From: Cryptobacteroides sp934698975
GTDB lineage: Bacteria > Bacteroidota > Bacteroidia > Bacteroidales > UBA932
Reading direction: 5' to 3'
Length of the DNA stretch: 64,000 bases
Assembly: GCA_934698975.1 (NCBI GenBank)
Contig: CAKUVR010000006.1
Coordinates: forward strand, 1-64,000
The notes below the pieces were generated by a model that saw only the letters and a list, made by a program, of their open reading frames with translations, had not been told where the DNA came from and made no database searches. Each line of letters starts with the position of its first letter. The first letter of the stretch is position 1. Shown piece after piece: positions 25,571-34,873 of this stretch. A program made the translations under genes and the position numbers.

Positions 25571-28471
25571 TTAGAATCTGAAATAAATGTTCAACATGTA
25601 GTTGATTCCGCTCATGTAGAAGTACTTGGAATCGAACCTGTAGAATCTCTCCTTGCTGACGGTGTTGTCCACAAGGCGGGTCTGCTCGTAGCCTCCGGTG
25701 CGCACGTCCTTGTTGTTCAGGAGGTTCTTGACCTGAAGCGAGAAGCCGAGCTGGTACTTTCTCTGAATATACCAGGACTTGCCCACGCTGGCGTTGACAA
25801 GCATAAAGTTTTTGAACTTTTCTTGGGCGGCCATATATTCAATCTCCTGTGCTGTAACGGTGTTGTCCGGGCCTGCGGTAGCCATATCCGTTCTGTAAAG
25901 AGGGTTCATATCCAGATAGGAATTGCCGAAGAAATCTACATCCGCATCGATGAACCAGTAGTTCTTGTTCCACGCGAGGCCGAGGCTGGACGCAAGCTGC
26001 GGAGTGCTCGGCACATAGTGCTGCACCGTCTTGCCGTCAGCGGTCGGATGGCTCTTCCAGTAAGGGATTGTGACACCGTAGGTTCCGGCGACATATTCAG
26101 CGCTGTTGTCGTAGGTCTGGTACATCGTCGGGTTGGAGGTGTAGATGTACTTGCCATAGGAGAGGACTCCCTGAACGGAAAGGTTCGGGACAGGGGTCGG
26201 CACCTTGAAGCCGAGTTCGACCCCGATGTGACGCTCGTCTATTCCCGACATGGCGAAGTTGGTGAACGAGTTCTGCGAGTCATCGTAGAAGCTCATCACG
26301 TCGGTCTGGTCCTTGATGGAGGTGTAGAATCCGGTGATGCGGAAATCGTAGCCGGAGTTGCGGTAGGCGTAGTTGATGTCCGCTGTCAAGGTCTTGATTG
26401 TCTTGAGGTCAGGCATGATGGTGTTCCTCGTCCTCGGTGAGATGAACGCCTGATTGAAGGTAGGAGCCTCGGTGATGTAGGCGGCGTCGGCGTAGATCCT
26501 GTGGCCACCGCGGATGAAGTAGCTGAGGTTGATCTTACCAGAGCCGGTAAGGAAGTCCTTCTTGTCGGACTCGCCCTTCGAGGTGATCGGCTTACCATCA
26601 ATCTGGTCGTACTTCGTGATGACATTTCCCTCGTAGGTGAACGGGTTGCCGTTGTCGTCAAGTCCCGGGAAAAGACCTTTTCTCAAAAGACCTTCCCTCC
26701 AGAATTTTGAATATCCCAACCTTCCGGCGACTGTAGCCTCAAGGCCTCCGAATGTGAAACGTCCTGAAGCCCAGGCTTCCGCGCGGCGGACATGGGCGTA
26801 GTAGTCGTAACCATACTTGTCGCCTTCCTTAAGAGTCTGGGCGGCTCCGTTCTTGATGAAGTAGTCCAAGTCGTTCTGGATCATCGTCGGATAAGCGGCG
26901 AAATCCCTCTCGGCGAACTGGTCGATGTTGACGTAGTAGTCTCCACCAAGAAGATCGTCAAGGACCTTGTAGTACTCGGTTCGGTTCCACTTGTAGGAAA
27001 GTCCTCCGTTGATTGTCAGGAACTTGACGGGATTCCACTTGGCGTTGAGGGCGAAGTTGAGGTCGTTCTGGTCAACACGTCTCTCCTCGATCACGTACTT
27101 GGAGCGGTTGCCCGCATCCGTGGCGTTAAGGGAGTTGACAGCATAGAGACGATCCCAGTTGAGATGAGTGGTCGATGGGATGTCAGTCTCCCAAGCCTCT
27201 TTCGCCCAAGCGTATTTAGCAAAGTTCTGACGGTTGTAGTCAGTGTTCTCCATGTAGAAATAGCTCGGAAGGTTCCTGTAGTAGTCTGGGCGTGGATCCG
27301 GGGCGTCGTACCAGTCGAGGGCCGTGTAGCCGTTCTTTCCGAACCTGTAAAGCACTGTGGCCGAGGCAGCGAACTTCTGGGACTCCGGAGTGAAGTCGTA
27401 CTTGAGTATCGCTATAGGCTCGTGGGTCTTGCGGACACGGGCGTTGCGCACCTTGCCGTTGTAATAGCCCCAGTTGGAGTTGTACATGTTGTCGCCTGTC
27501 AGGTCATAGACCTCCTGGGTGGAGCCGTTCTGGGCTCCGCGTTCTCCAGGAGCGGCCATGAATGTGAAACCAAGCTTGTGCTCCTCGTTAAATTTCTTCT
27601 CGACAGCTCCGTAGTAGCCGAACGAACGGTAGAAAACGCCTTTGATCCAGTCGTTTCCGCCAAGTCTTGCGGAGGCGCTGAAAGCGTAGGACCAACCGTT
27701 GTCAAGCTGGCCGGAAGCGTAGGTGAGCATCAGACGGAGCCTGTACAACGCACTGTTAGTCAGTACGCTTCCCCTCCAACCTGTGCGGATTGAAGAGGCC
27801 ATCGGCATGATGTTCGTGAGACCGTTGTAGCCACCGAACCCGAAGTCTGAAACCTCCGCTCCGTTCACGGACTCCTTGCTTCTGGTGGCCTCGTTAAGAC
27901 CGCTCCAGAGGGAGTACGGAGTGTAGCCTGTGATGGCGTCGTTCATCCTTACACCTGCGAGGTAAACATCCTGAGACTCACTGGAATATCCACGGACACG
28001 GAATCGTACGGAACTGAAGTTGTAACCGGCCATGTTGTTGAACACGTCGTTCTGGCCGAAAAGGATGGTCGGGCTGTCGGAATAGCCGGAGTCATCCATA
28101 TCGAATTCGGAGAAACTGGCGTCGTCCACCTCGACGACTTTGGCGACCGGAGTGAGGGACAGCGTGAACATATTCTTGACATAGCCGTCGTTGACGGTCA
28201 CGTTCACTCTGGACTGGAGGTAGTCCGGGCTTTCGATGACAAGGTCGTACATTCCGTCCTTCAGATTCCCGATCTGGAATGTTCCGTCCTGTCCGGCTTT
28301 CACACGGGCGACTTCCTTTCCTTCTGAATATAAGATCAGGTCCGCTCCGTCAATGGTCGCCTTGCTCAATCGGCTGACGACCGTACCCTTTACGCCACCG
28401 GTGTAGTTCTGCGCCGACATGGTCAGAGCCAGAAACAAAGCCGAGGCGGCAAGGAATATTCTTTTGTTCAT
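25571..28471 (-). CDS. TonB-dependent receptor with carboxypeptidase-regulatory-like domain
   Basis: A 966-residue outer-membrane receptor. A signal peptide (ending MSAQ) is followed by a CarboxypepD_reg-like domain (GGVKGTVVSRLSKATIDGADL), a plug region with SVRFRVRGYSSESQDVYLAG, and a beta barrel ending in an aromatic strand (YMLNIYFRF). It is not SusC-like in its N-terminal region and no SusD is beside it; instead it is paired with a DUF5689 lipoprotein (3-base gap) and secreted nucleases. It probably imports nucleic-acid breakdown products or oligonucleotides, energised by TonB. Substrate is inferred from context only. Confidence 0.88.
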   Translation of the reverse strand: MNKRIFLAASALFLALTMSAQNYTGGVKGTVVSRLSKATIDGADLILYSEGKEVARVKAGQDGTFQIGNLKDGMYDLVIESPDYLQSRVNVTVNDGYVKNMFTLSLTPVAKVVEVDDASFSEFDMDDSGYSDSPTILFGQNDVFNNMAGYNFSSVRFRVRGYSSESQDVYLAGVRMNDAITGYTPYSLWSGLNEATRSKESVNGAEVSDFGFGGYNGLTNIMPMASSIRTGWRGSVLTNSALYRLRLMLTYASGQLDNGWSYAFSASARLGGNDWIKGVFYRSFGYYGAVEKKFNEEHKLGFTFMAAPGERGAQNGSTQEVYDLTGDNMYNSNWGYYNGKVRNARVRKTHEPIAILKYDFTPESQKFAASATVLYRFGKNGYTALDWYDAPDPRPDYYRNLPSYFYMENTDYNRQNFAKYAWAKEAWETDIPSTTHLNWDRLYAVNSLNATDAGNRSKYVIEERRVDQNDLNFALNAKWNPVKFLTINGGLSYKWNRTEYYKVLDDLLGGDYYVNIDQFAERDFAAYPTMIQNDLDYFIKNGAAQTLKEGDKYGYDYYAHVRRAEAWASGRFTFGGLEATVAGRLGYSKFWREGLLRKGLFPGLDDNGNPFTYEGNVITKYDQIDGKPITSKGESDKKDFLTGSGKINLSYFIRGGHRIYADAAYITEAPTFNQAFISPRTRNTIMPDLKTIKTLTADINYAYRNSGYDFRITGFYTSIKDQTDVMSFYDDSQNSFTNFAMSGIDERHIGVELGFKVPTPVPNLSVQGVLSYGKYIYTSNPTMYQTYDNSAEYVAGTYGVTIPYWKSHPTADGKTVQHYVPSTPQLASSLGLAWNKNYWFIDADVDFFGNSYLDMNPLYRTDMATAGPDNTVTAQEIEYMAAQEKFKNFMLVNASVGKSWYIQRKYQLGFSLQVKNLLNNKDVRTGGYEQTRLVDNTVSKERFYRFDSKYFYMSGINYMLNIYFRF

Positions 28472-28494
28472 AAATATTGAATATTAATGTTTTC

Positions 28495-28521
28495 CGGTCG
28501 CCGAACTTGTCGAAGCGACCG
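28495..28521. repeat. REP-like palindrome inside the nuclease operon
   Basis: One copy (CGGTCGCCGAAC…CGAAGCGACCG) in the 58-base gap between the exo/endonuclease gene and the TonB receptor gene, so it would be present in the operon mRNA. Confidence 0.85.
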
Positions 28522-28529
28522 CAAGATAA

Positions 28530-29615
28530 TTACTTATTGCTGACGACAATATAGGTCGGGTAGTGGTCGCTGTAGCCACCGACATAAGAGCCCGATGAAT
28601 ATGTCCGGAACGGAGTTCCCTTGTACTGCCCGGTCTGCTGGATCATGAACGGCTGGTTGAAGACACGTCCGTAGTATTTCCCTTTCACAATCGGCACGAT
28701 GCGGAGTGATCCCTTAGGTGCGTTCACCAGCGCCTCGTTCGCCATGATGATGTCGTAGATGTTCCAGTCCCCACGGTAGGCCAAAGACCCATAGCCGGCC
28801 TTCAGCATTGATGTGAACGGAGAGAAGAAGTCCATCTTACCGACCTCGGAGACGTTCTCCTTGCCGTGCATATAGACGGTCATGCTCTCGTCCGTAGGGT
28901 TGTCGTTCATGTCACCCATCGCCACGATCTTGATTCCGGGATATTCATTCATCAGTTTGACGGAGTTCTCGTAGATGATCTCCGCACCACGGCTTCGCAG
29001 GTCGCTGCCTTTGCCTCCGATTCTGGAAGGAAGGTGAGCCACGAAGAACGCGAACATCTCGCCCTTGATCTCGCCTCTGACCATCAGGATGTCACGGGTG
29101 CGGAACCGGTCCTGAGACTCCTTGTCCATGTCGAACTTGATGTCCTTGCTGTTGAAATCATACGGAATAGACTTGCTCTCAAGCAACTTGAACTGATCCG
29201 GCTTGTAAAGCAGGGCCACGTCCACGCCACGTCTGTCCGGGCCGTCATAGTGCACAATCTGGTAATTGGCATCGGCAATCTCCTTCTGGCTGACAAGGTC
29301 CTCAAGCACGTGGCGGTTCTCTATCTCGCTGAGGCCGAGAATCGTGTGGTAGGCCTTGTTCTCTTCCGCCATCGCCTTGATGACGGTCGCGATGTTGTGA
29401 AGCTTGCGGTTGTACCTCGCGTCGGTCCAGCGGTTAGCGCCGTCGGGGAGATATTCATAGTCATTCTTGCCCTCGTCGTGGTAGGTGTCGAAGAGGTTCT
29501 CGACATTGTAGAAGCCTATCACATAGCCTCTTGCGCCCTTGTCCCCTTTGGCGCACGCCGTGACTGTGACGACAAGTAGCAGGAGTGCAGAATAAAGTAA
29601 TTTTCTCAAACGCAT
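28530..29615 (-). CDS. Secreted endonuclease/exonuclease/phosphatase-family lipoprotein
   Basis: A 361-residue protein with lipobox VTVTAC (Cys 21). The EEP fold is clear: GFYNVENLFDT (metal and Asn site), ILGLSEIENR (catalytic Glu), FFVAHLPSR, VAMGDMNDNPTDE (catalytic Asp/Asn) and GGYSDHYP (terminal Asp-His pair). EEP enzymes of this exported type cut DNA or RNA or remove phosphates. It lies between a DNA/RNA non-specific endonuclease and a TonB receptor, so extracellular degradation of nucleic acid is the likely role. Confidence 0.88.
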   Translation of the reverse strand: MRLRKLLYSALLLLVVTVTACAKGDKGARGYVIGFYNVENLFDTYHDEGKNDYEYLPDGANRWTDARYNRKLHNIATVIKAMAEENKAYHTILGLSEIENRHVLEDLVSQKEIADANYQIVHYDGPDRRGVDVALLYKPDQFKLLESKSIPYDFNSKDIKFDMDKESQDRFRTRDILMVRGEIKGEMFAFFVAHLPSRIGGKGSDLRSRGAEIIYENSVKLMNEYPGIKIVAMGDMNDNPTDESMTVYMHGKENVSEVGKMDFFSPFTSMLKAGYGSLAYRGDWNIYDIIMANEALVNAPKGSLRIVPIVKGKYYGRVFNQPFMIQQTGQYKGTPFRTYSSGSYVGGYSDHYPTYIVVSNK

Positions 29616-29649
29616 ATCAGTTTTGTATTATTTTCATTTTCAGCGGTTT

Positions 29650-30852
29650 TTACCACCACCAAGAAACCTTGGCCGGATCCTCGGCCTCGATCTTTGCTGC
29701 CAAGTCTTCCCCGACTTTGTCAGGCAGGTTCACGAAGAAATCGATGTTCAGTTTCTTTTCCAGGTCATCCACCGACATTGAATATGAAGAATTTATGTTT
29801 TTTGAGCTATAAACCTTGTGATCCAGCCAGACAGCGCAGGCGGAATAGCCTGAGTAGCCGATCGTGGAGTTCTTCATGTAGCGAAGCACGACCTTGTAGT
29901 AGGCTGTCGGCACAGTCACTTTCTTGCCGTTGTTGTCAAGGGCGTACTTGACGGTCTCACCGTCCTTGTAGTCAATGACGCAACCTGTCACGACGTAGAG
30001 AGTGTCCGAGCTGTTGGCCCAGGAACGCACCTTACCTTCGAGAGTCGCCCAGATGTCTCCGTTGAACCCTTCCTGGATCTGAGGTGTCATATTCGTACCA
30101 TAGAAGGTCATGGCGTTTGAGGAATATGATGTCAGTCTGTCCGCAGAGGCGATTTGATGACCTCTGGCGAACCATCCTGCATTGCCTTCCTTGAATCCCT
30201 TGTAGAGAACTGGTTGCTTGTCCGCCGGCAAAAGGGGATCCAATCCCCACGCATCGGATCTGCTGCCCGAACCTATATTCCATTTGCAAAGCGGGTAGGC
30301 CACCCAAGGTGCGACAAGATTATTGTAGTCCCAAATGAAGGAATAGTTGCGTGTCTTGGTCGAGCCGACAGTCATTGAATGGGTGAATGCGTCCGTCCCT
30401 TCCGGGATAGCTGGCAACTCGAGCCACCCTGTTTTAGGTGACAGGTTGCCTCCATTGGGTTTCGGGTCGGGTTTTGGTTCTGATTTTTTGGCTTTTTGGC
30501 TAATGGTTACGATTGCTGTCCCTCCAGTGGTGGAAACTGTTAAGATAGCAACTCTCTCCTCCTCGGACTCGTTGGCGGCAACTCTTAGCGTAACGCTCTT
30601 GTTGCCGTTCCCAACACTTGGCTCTGCGATAATCCAATCCACAATTTCGCCGGACTCTGAGGAAAATGTTATTTTCCACGAAGACGAAGCCTTCACATAG
30701 ATGTACTGAGAATATCCCTCAGCCTGCACTGAGGTAGTCTTCACTTCAACGGTTGGCGGCATAGGATTGTCCTTATTTGTCGCTCCGCAACCGTGAAGGA
30801 CAAGTGTAACAACTCCCACACAAAATGCCAAAAATCTCTTGAACATATTCAT
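29650..30852 (-). CDS. Secreted DNA/RNA non-specific endonuclease with BACON domain
   Basis: A 400-residue lipoprotein (LVLHGC, Cys 22). Residues about 35-120 form a BACON domain (VDWIIAEPSVGNGNKSVTLR), followed by a Pro/Lys linker (EPKPDPKPNGG). The rest is a NUC1/EndA-type beta-beta-alpha-metal nuclease: RNYSFIWDYNN, the catalytic motif WFARGHQIASADR with the general-base His, and the metal-binding asparagine region TFYGTNMTPQ. Such enzymes cut any DNA or RNA. First nuclease of the operon, after the large BACON/OB protein. Confidence 0.9.
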   Translation of the reverse strand: MNMFKRFLAFCVGVVTLVLHGCGATNKDNPMPPTVEVKTTSVQAEGYSQYIYVKASSSWKITFSSESGEIVDWIIAEPSVGNGNKSVTLRVAANESEEERVAILTVSTTGGTAIVTISQKAKKSEPKPDPKPNGGNLSPKTGWLELPAIPEGTDAFTHSMTVGSTKTRNYSFIWDYNNLVAPWVAYPLCKWNIGSGSRSDAWGLDPLLPADKQPVLYKGFKEGNAGWFARGHQIASADRLTSYSSNAMTFYGTNMTPQIQEGFNGDIWATLEGKVRSWANSSDTLYVVTGCVIDYKDGETVKYALDNNGKKVTVPTAYYKVVLRYMKNSTIGYSGYSACAVWLDHKVYSSKNINSSYSMSVDDLEKKLNIDFFVNLPDKVGEDLAAKIEAEDPAKVSWWW

Positions 30853-30926
30853 CTTAACGCATCCCTATTTGGATAATAAAGGGCTGCCCGTGTTCCGGGC
30901 ACCCCTTTATCGCGCTGTTCGTTAGA

Positions 30927-33452
30927 CTAATTAATCGACTTATACGTAACAGTAAGTTTAACAACTCGCATCTGTTGTTCACTTGCAGTGTATTTAACAG
31001 TAGATGTGTTGCCGGAAACGGTAACCGTACCTACTTTCCCGCTTCCAGTGGACTCAGAAGAGGCACCACTGTCAACGCTCACAGGACTTGTGGTATAGAA
31101 TCCCTGTTTGACACCGCAATCTTTGGTGCAAGTAAACTCAACTTTAGTGATTGTGTACCCGTCAGCCGCTTTTATGGTAAGATTCTGACCTTTGTACACA
31201 CGAAGTTCTGTAACCGTATTATCACCGTAATCAGTGTCATTCTCATAAGAAATCACATCATCCAGCTTTCCACTCTTGTTCTTGGCTAGATAATCCTTTT
31301 CAACAGATGCGACAACCTCCGCTCCACCTTGAGATCCCCCCTTTCCTCTATGAGTAAGAGTCACTGTGTATGATTTGGTAGCCACTTCAGCTGTGGTAGA
31401 AACCTTAAGGTTCACGACTTTGCTCGTCTCCTCCGTGTTGGCGGCGAACTTCACGGTGACGGTAGCATTCCCGTTTCCGGAAGCAGGCTCAACCGTGTAA
31501 GCGGAATTGTCAGAAGTCACTGTCCAGGCCACATTAGCCTTTACATCAAAGGTGGCGGTTGTCGCGTCAGCCGCAGCGGAAAGGGCTGTGGTGCTGACCG
31601 TCAGGTAGTCCGAGCCACCTGGAACAAGTTCCGTGACCATCGTGTTGACGTACTTATTATTGCTGGCAAGTCCCACATAGAAACCTGTCACCTTCACAAC
31701 CGCACCTTCGAATGACTTCGCGTTGAAACTGTCGTTGATGTAGGCTAAGCTGCCGGTGTGCTTGGTGGCACCGGCCACCTCAACATTAACATAACTACCA
31801 CTCACCGAGAGAGTTCCCTCGTAGGAGATATATTCAATCTTGCTTGATGAATATGCATCAAAGGCTGCAGCGTCCAGAACCTTCGGTGAAGGCAGTGTCA
31901 AGGCGTTGCCGGAAGACACGACCGTCACCTCAGGAGATGCCAGCTGAATAAGTCCACCATATTCAGAAGTTGTGCCTGTCACTTTAACATTGTCTTTCTC
32001 CTTTGCAGCACATTTTGATCCATCATAGACAAGAAGGTAGTCAGTACCGTCTGTAATGATGAATCCTCTCTGATAGGTGGCAGCGACTGTCCCGCTGACA
32101 ATCGCGGCTGTTCCGGCAGGAGCATTGAGGGCCTGCGAAATAGTCATTTCCTTAGCAGGATCACTTGAACCTTCCGAGTATGAGAAAATATGTGCGCTGA
32201 CGACCTCATCTTTGCCATTGTACTGCTTGTAAAGACCGGCAAGTTCAACGGTGCCGCCATCCTTTATCTTATCTAAAAATGAAGACTTGGACTCATCATC
32301 AACACTGTAAACATAGATTGTTCCAGTCTCGTCCGTGAGGTCGAAACTGCAATACTGGGAGTTGAATCTTGAGATTTTACCCTTCAGTTTGTAATAAGTC
32401 GAAGTGTTCGCTGCTGCGATAAAATCCTTAACGGTCTTGGACTCGGCTTTATCGTAGTCCGAGCCGGGGGTGTCGCCTCCGCCTTCTCCGAGGTCTATAC
32501 CTTTGGAGAAGTCAATAACAGTTCCAGCAGCGGAAGCGATTGAAAGACAGAGGTCATCAAGACGGTAAGAACTTGCGACATCGGCCTTGACATAGATTCC
32601 AAGTGACGTTGTTCCGGAAGGAACTGTGAAATTGGATGTGGCAAGATCCCAGCGGCCTTCCTTATCACCGTTAGGGAATGAATATTCAAGTTCTACCCAC
32701 TTCTTGCCATCGTTAGAGATGTAAACGTGGAACTCGTTGTGTTTGAAGAGACTGCCATTATCTTGATTGTACTTCTCTGTTCCGAATGTCAATGAGTAGT
32801 TGACACTTGACGGAAGCTTGATCCCAGTCACTGAGAAATAGGCTGATGAACCGAAGAACAGGTTGTTGACTCCAGAGCCCTCATAGTCTGAATAATTGCT
32901 GTTGGAAGTGGAATTAGCTCTGGCAGACATCGCTTTGAAAGAATATTTTTCACTTCCAGCTCCGGTTCCAGCAGCATTCTTCCAACCTTCGAACTGATCA
33001 AGATAAGGCCAACTTGTTCCAGTTCCGAAAGTCTTGGAAGCTTCTTCCTTGTCGAAGTCGTTCTTGTAAACAATCATATCCTCGGCGGATCCGGTTCCTT
33101 TCTGCTTAATGGTCAAGGTCTTGGAATCAAAACCAATATCAAATTTCACAGTTCCTTCACGATCCAAGCCCGTGTTCTCATTAACCTTGATTTCAATGGT
33201 GACAGCCTTGGAAGAGGCGTCGCCCTCTCTTGGGTCGATGGCGATCCAGTCCTGTTCAGTCGTTGCTTTCCAGTCTCTCGTGGCAGTCAACGTCACGGTC
33301 GTTTCACCTCCGGTCTGATCAAAAGACGCCTCGGATTGTCCAAGCTCCACGGATGGCGCTCCGAGGTCTTCTTTCTCTTCCTCGCACGCTGTCGTGGCGA
33401 GCGAGAGGGCCGCGAAGGATGCGATAAAACTCAAAAATCTATTTGCTTTCAT
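30927..33452 (-). CDS. Large surface lipoprotein with BACON, lectin-like and OB-fold domains
   Basis: A protein of 841 residues counted from ATG 33452 (MKANRFLSFIASF); lipobox LATTAC is followed by EEEKED, a surface-export signal. Domain order: a BACON domain (about 30-120), a jelly-roll/discoidin-like region (YKNDFDKEEASKTFG to YRLDDLCLSIAS), two OB-like DUF5689-type modules (KLKGKISRFNSQYCSFDLTD; AIVSGTVAATYQRGFIITDG), a second BACON domain (DYLTVSTTALSAAADAT) and a C-terminal beta domain. No catalytic motif is seen. As first gene of the operon it is probably the surface capture protein. Ligand inferred from the nuclease neighbours. Confidence 0.8.
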   Translation of the reverse strand: MKANRFLSFIASFAALSLATTACEEEKEDLGAPSVELGQSEASFDQTGGETTVTLTATRDWKATTEQDWIAIDPREGDASSKAVTIEIKVNENTGLDREGTVKFDIGFDSKTLTIKQKGTGSAEDMIVYKNDFDKEEASKTFGTGTSWPYLDQFEGWKNAAGTGAGSEKYSFKAMSARANSTSNSNYSDYEGSGVNNLFFGSSAYFSVTGIKLPSSVNYSLTFGTEKYNQDNGSLFKHNEFHVYISNDGKKWVELEYSFPNGDKEGRWDLATSNFTVPSGTTSLGIYVKADVASSYRLDDLCLSIASAAGTVIDFSKGIDLGEGGGDTPGSDYDKAESKTVKDFIAAANTSTYYKLKGKISRFNSQYCSFDLTDETGTIYVYSVDDESKSSFLDKIKDGGTVELAGLYKQYNGKDEVVSAHIFSYSEGSSDPAKEMTISQALNAPAGTAAIVSGTVAATYQRGFIITDGTDYLLVYDGSKCAAKEKDNVKVTGTTSEYGGLIQLASPEVTVVSSGNALTLPSPKVLDAAAFDAYSSSKIEYISYEGTLSVSGSYVNVEVAGATKHTGSLAYINDSFNAKSFEGAVVKVTGFYVGLASNNKYVNTMVTELVPGGSDYLTVSTTALSAAADATTATFDVKANVAWTVTSDNSAYTVEPASGNGNATVTVKFAANTEETSKVVNLKVSTTAEVATKSYTVTLTHRGKGGSQGGAEVVASVEKDYLAKNKSGKLDDVISYENDTDYGDNTVTELRVYKGQNLTIKAADGYTITKVEFTCTKDCGVKQGFYTTSPVSVDSGASSESTGSGKVGTVTVSGNTSTVKYTASEQQMRVVKLTVTYKSIN

Positions 33453-33510
33453 ATCAATTGTTTTTAATAACAGTTCCACAAAACATAAGCATCGCCCGAA
33501 GGCGTTCAGC

Positions 33511-33578
33511 CGGTCGTTTCGGCAGTCATGGTCACTTCGGCAGACTCAGTGACCGGGAGGTGTCGGCTCAGTGACCGG
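33511..33578. repeat. Cluster of REP-like elements upstream of the nuclease operon
   Basis: A full copy (GGTCACTTCGGCAGACTCAG then TGACCG) at about 33530-33555, with half copies on both sides (CGGTCGTTTCGGCAG; GGCTCAGTGACCG). Confidence 0.75.
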
Positions 33579-33641
33579 GCTCTTTCCCCCGCAAAATCTT
33601 TGCCTGTCAAGCAGTCCGCTAAGTTACGACTAAATATTCAA

Positions 33642-34772
33642 TTATAAAATATGTCCGGACAGCCACTTGGCGAAGAAGCGGTCGGACACAAGATAGCCTT
33701 GCGGTGTTTTAGCGACTAATTGTTTGTCAACAAGGGACTTCAACGCTGATTTTACACTACTGACAGCGGGAAGGTTATAGGTTCTGATAAATTTTTGTCC
33801 CAATGGTGAGGAAACCAGACGCTCCTTGGCGATAGCCGTCAGAAGACGCTGTTGGTTTTCGGTGAGCCAAGCGCAATAATTCTGATAGGCAGTGGATTGG
33901 TCCTCAATTATCTCACGCACGACATCATTAACCAGATGTCTGTTTATCATATTCTTAGAATGTTCGTAGATGCCATGAAGAATCGCCTGGACATACCAAG
34001 TGACTTTATCAGAGACATCGTAAATATATTCAAAAGTATCTTCATCCATTGCCCTTGACTGCCCTTCGAAGAAGCGGTTGGCGAAACCAAGATACTTCTC
34101 CTTGTCTATGCTTGAGAGCGTCATCATGGAAGAGCTCTGGAAGAACGGACGGTTAGCGGAAAGAAACATCTCCTCCATCATGTGTTGCTGGCTGCCGGAA
34201 AACACAAAATACACGTTAGGCAAGAATTGAATATACGAACGTATAAGAGCCTCGACTCCGGATTCGGGGAAATTCAGTATCTGCTGAAACTCGTCTATGG
34301 CGATGTAGCACCTCTTTCCGGACTGTCCAAGATATTCGAATATCTGCTTCAAGGTCTCTCGTCCTTCAGAAGGCCGAATGTCAAGAGAAAAAGTAGGGCG
34401 GCCCGTCACTTCATCTATCGTGAGGGTTGGCCTCCACTTGCTGAAAAACTCTTGGACACGACGCATGGCAGCCTGTGAGACAGAATCCAACTTCCCGATG
34501 ATCTCACTTCCCAACATCCCAACCATCTGATCCAGATTCTTTGCAGGATAGATGTCCAGATAGAAACACCTGACTTCCTTGTCCTGTTTCTCCATCTTGG
34601 CGAACACGTGCTTGACGAGTCCGGTCTTCCCCATTCGTCGTGGGGCTACAAGAGTGACATTACGTTCGTTATGGAGGGTGGATATCATTTTTTCCGTCTC
34701 ATCCTCACGGTCACAAAAATACTCAGGACCTTTGTAACCATAGATGACAAAAGGGTTGTTCAGTGTAGCCAT
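33642..34772 (-). CDS. ATP-binding protein, AAA family (paralogue of the 19258-20394 gene)
   Basis: A 376-residue protein. Walker A is APRRMGKTGL, Walker B is CYIAIDEFQQI, and a sensor-like FVFSGSQQH follows; the C-terminus has a winged-helix region. It aligns along its length with the ATPase at 19258-20394 (for example NPFVIYGYKGPEYFCDRED versus NPFFIAGRIPPECFCDRD). Role unknown. The ATG at 34772 is immediately preceded (on the coding strand) by two perfect 14-base direct repeats and, further out, by the 50-bp array. Confidence 0.82.
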   Translation of the reverse strand: MATLNNPFVIYGYKGPEYFCDREDETEKMISTLHNERNVTLVAPRRMGKTGLVKHVFAKMEKQDKEVRCFYLDIYPAKNLDQMVGMLGSEIIGKLDSVSQAAMRRVQEFFSKWRPTLTIDEVTGRPTFSLDIRPSEGRETLKQIFEYLGQSGKRCYIAIDEFQQILNFPESGVEALIRSYIQFLPNVYFVFSGSQQHMMEEMFLSANRPFFQSSSMMTLSSIDKEKYLGFANRFFEGQSRAMDEDTFEYIYDVSDKVTWYVQAILHGIYEHSKNMINRHLVNDVVREIIEDQSTAYQNYCAWLTENQQRLLTAIAKERLVSSPLGQKFIRTYNLPAVSSVKSALKSLVDKQLVAKTPQGYLVSDRFFAKWLSGHIL

Positions 34773-34778
34773 ATCTTA

Positions 34779-34806
34779 TTGCGTAATTCTCGTTGCGTAA
34801 TTCTCG
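34779..34806. repeat. Perfect 14-base tandem duplication at an ATPase start
   Basis: TTGCGTAATTCTCG occurs twice back to back (34779-34792 and 34793-34806), then a diverged related word (GCAGCGCAATTTACGTAA) at about 34806-34823. It ends seven bases from the ATG of the ATPase gene. The core ATTACGCA on the minus strand resembles the ATTTACGCAC core of the neighbouring array. Confidence 0.85.
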
Positions 34807-34873
34807 CAGCGCAATTTACGTAATAATATTCAGACTTCCAAAACAGATTTGAATTCGTGAGCGAAAATGACCA

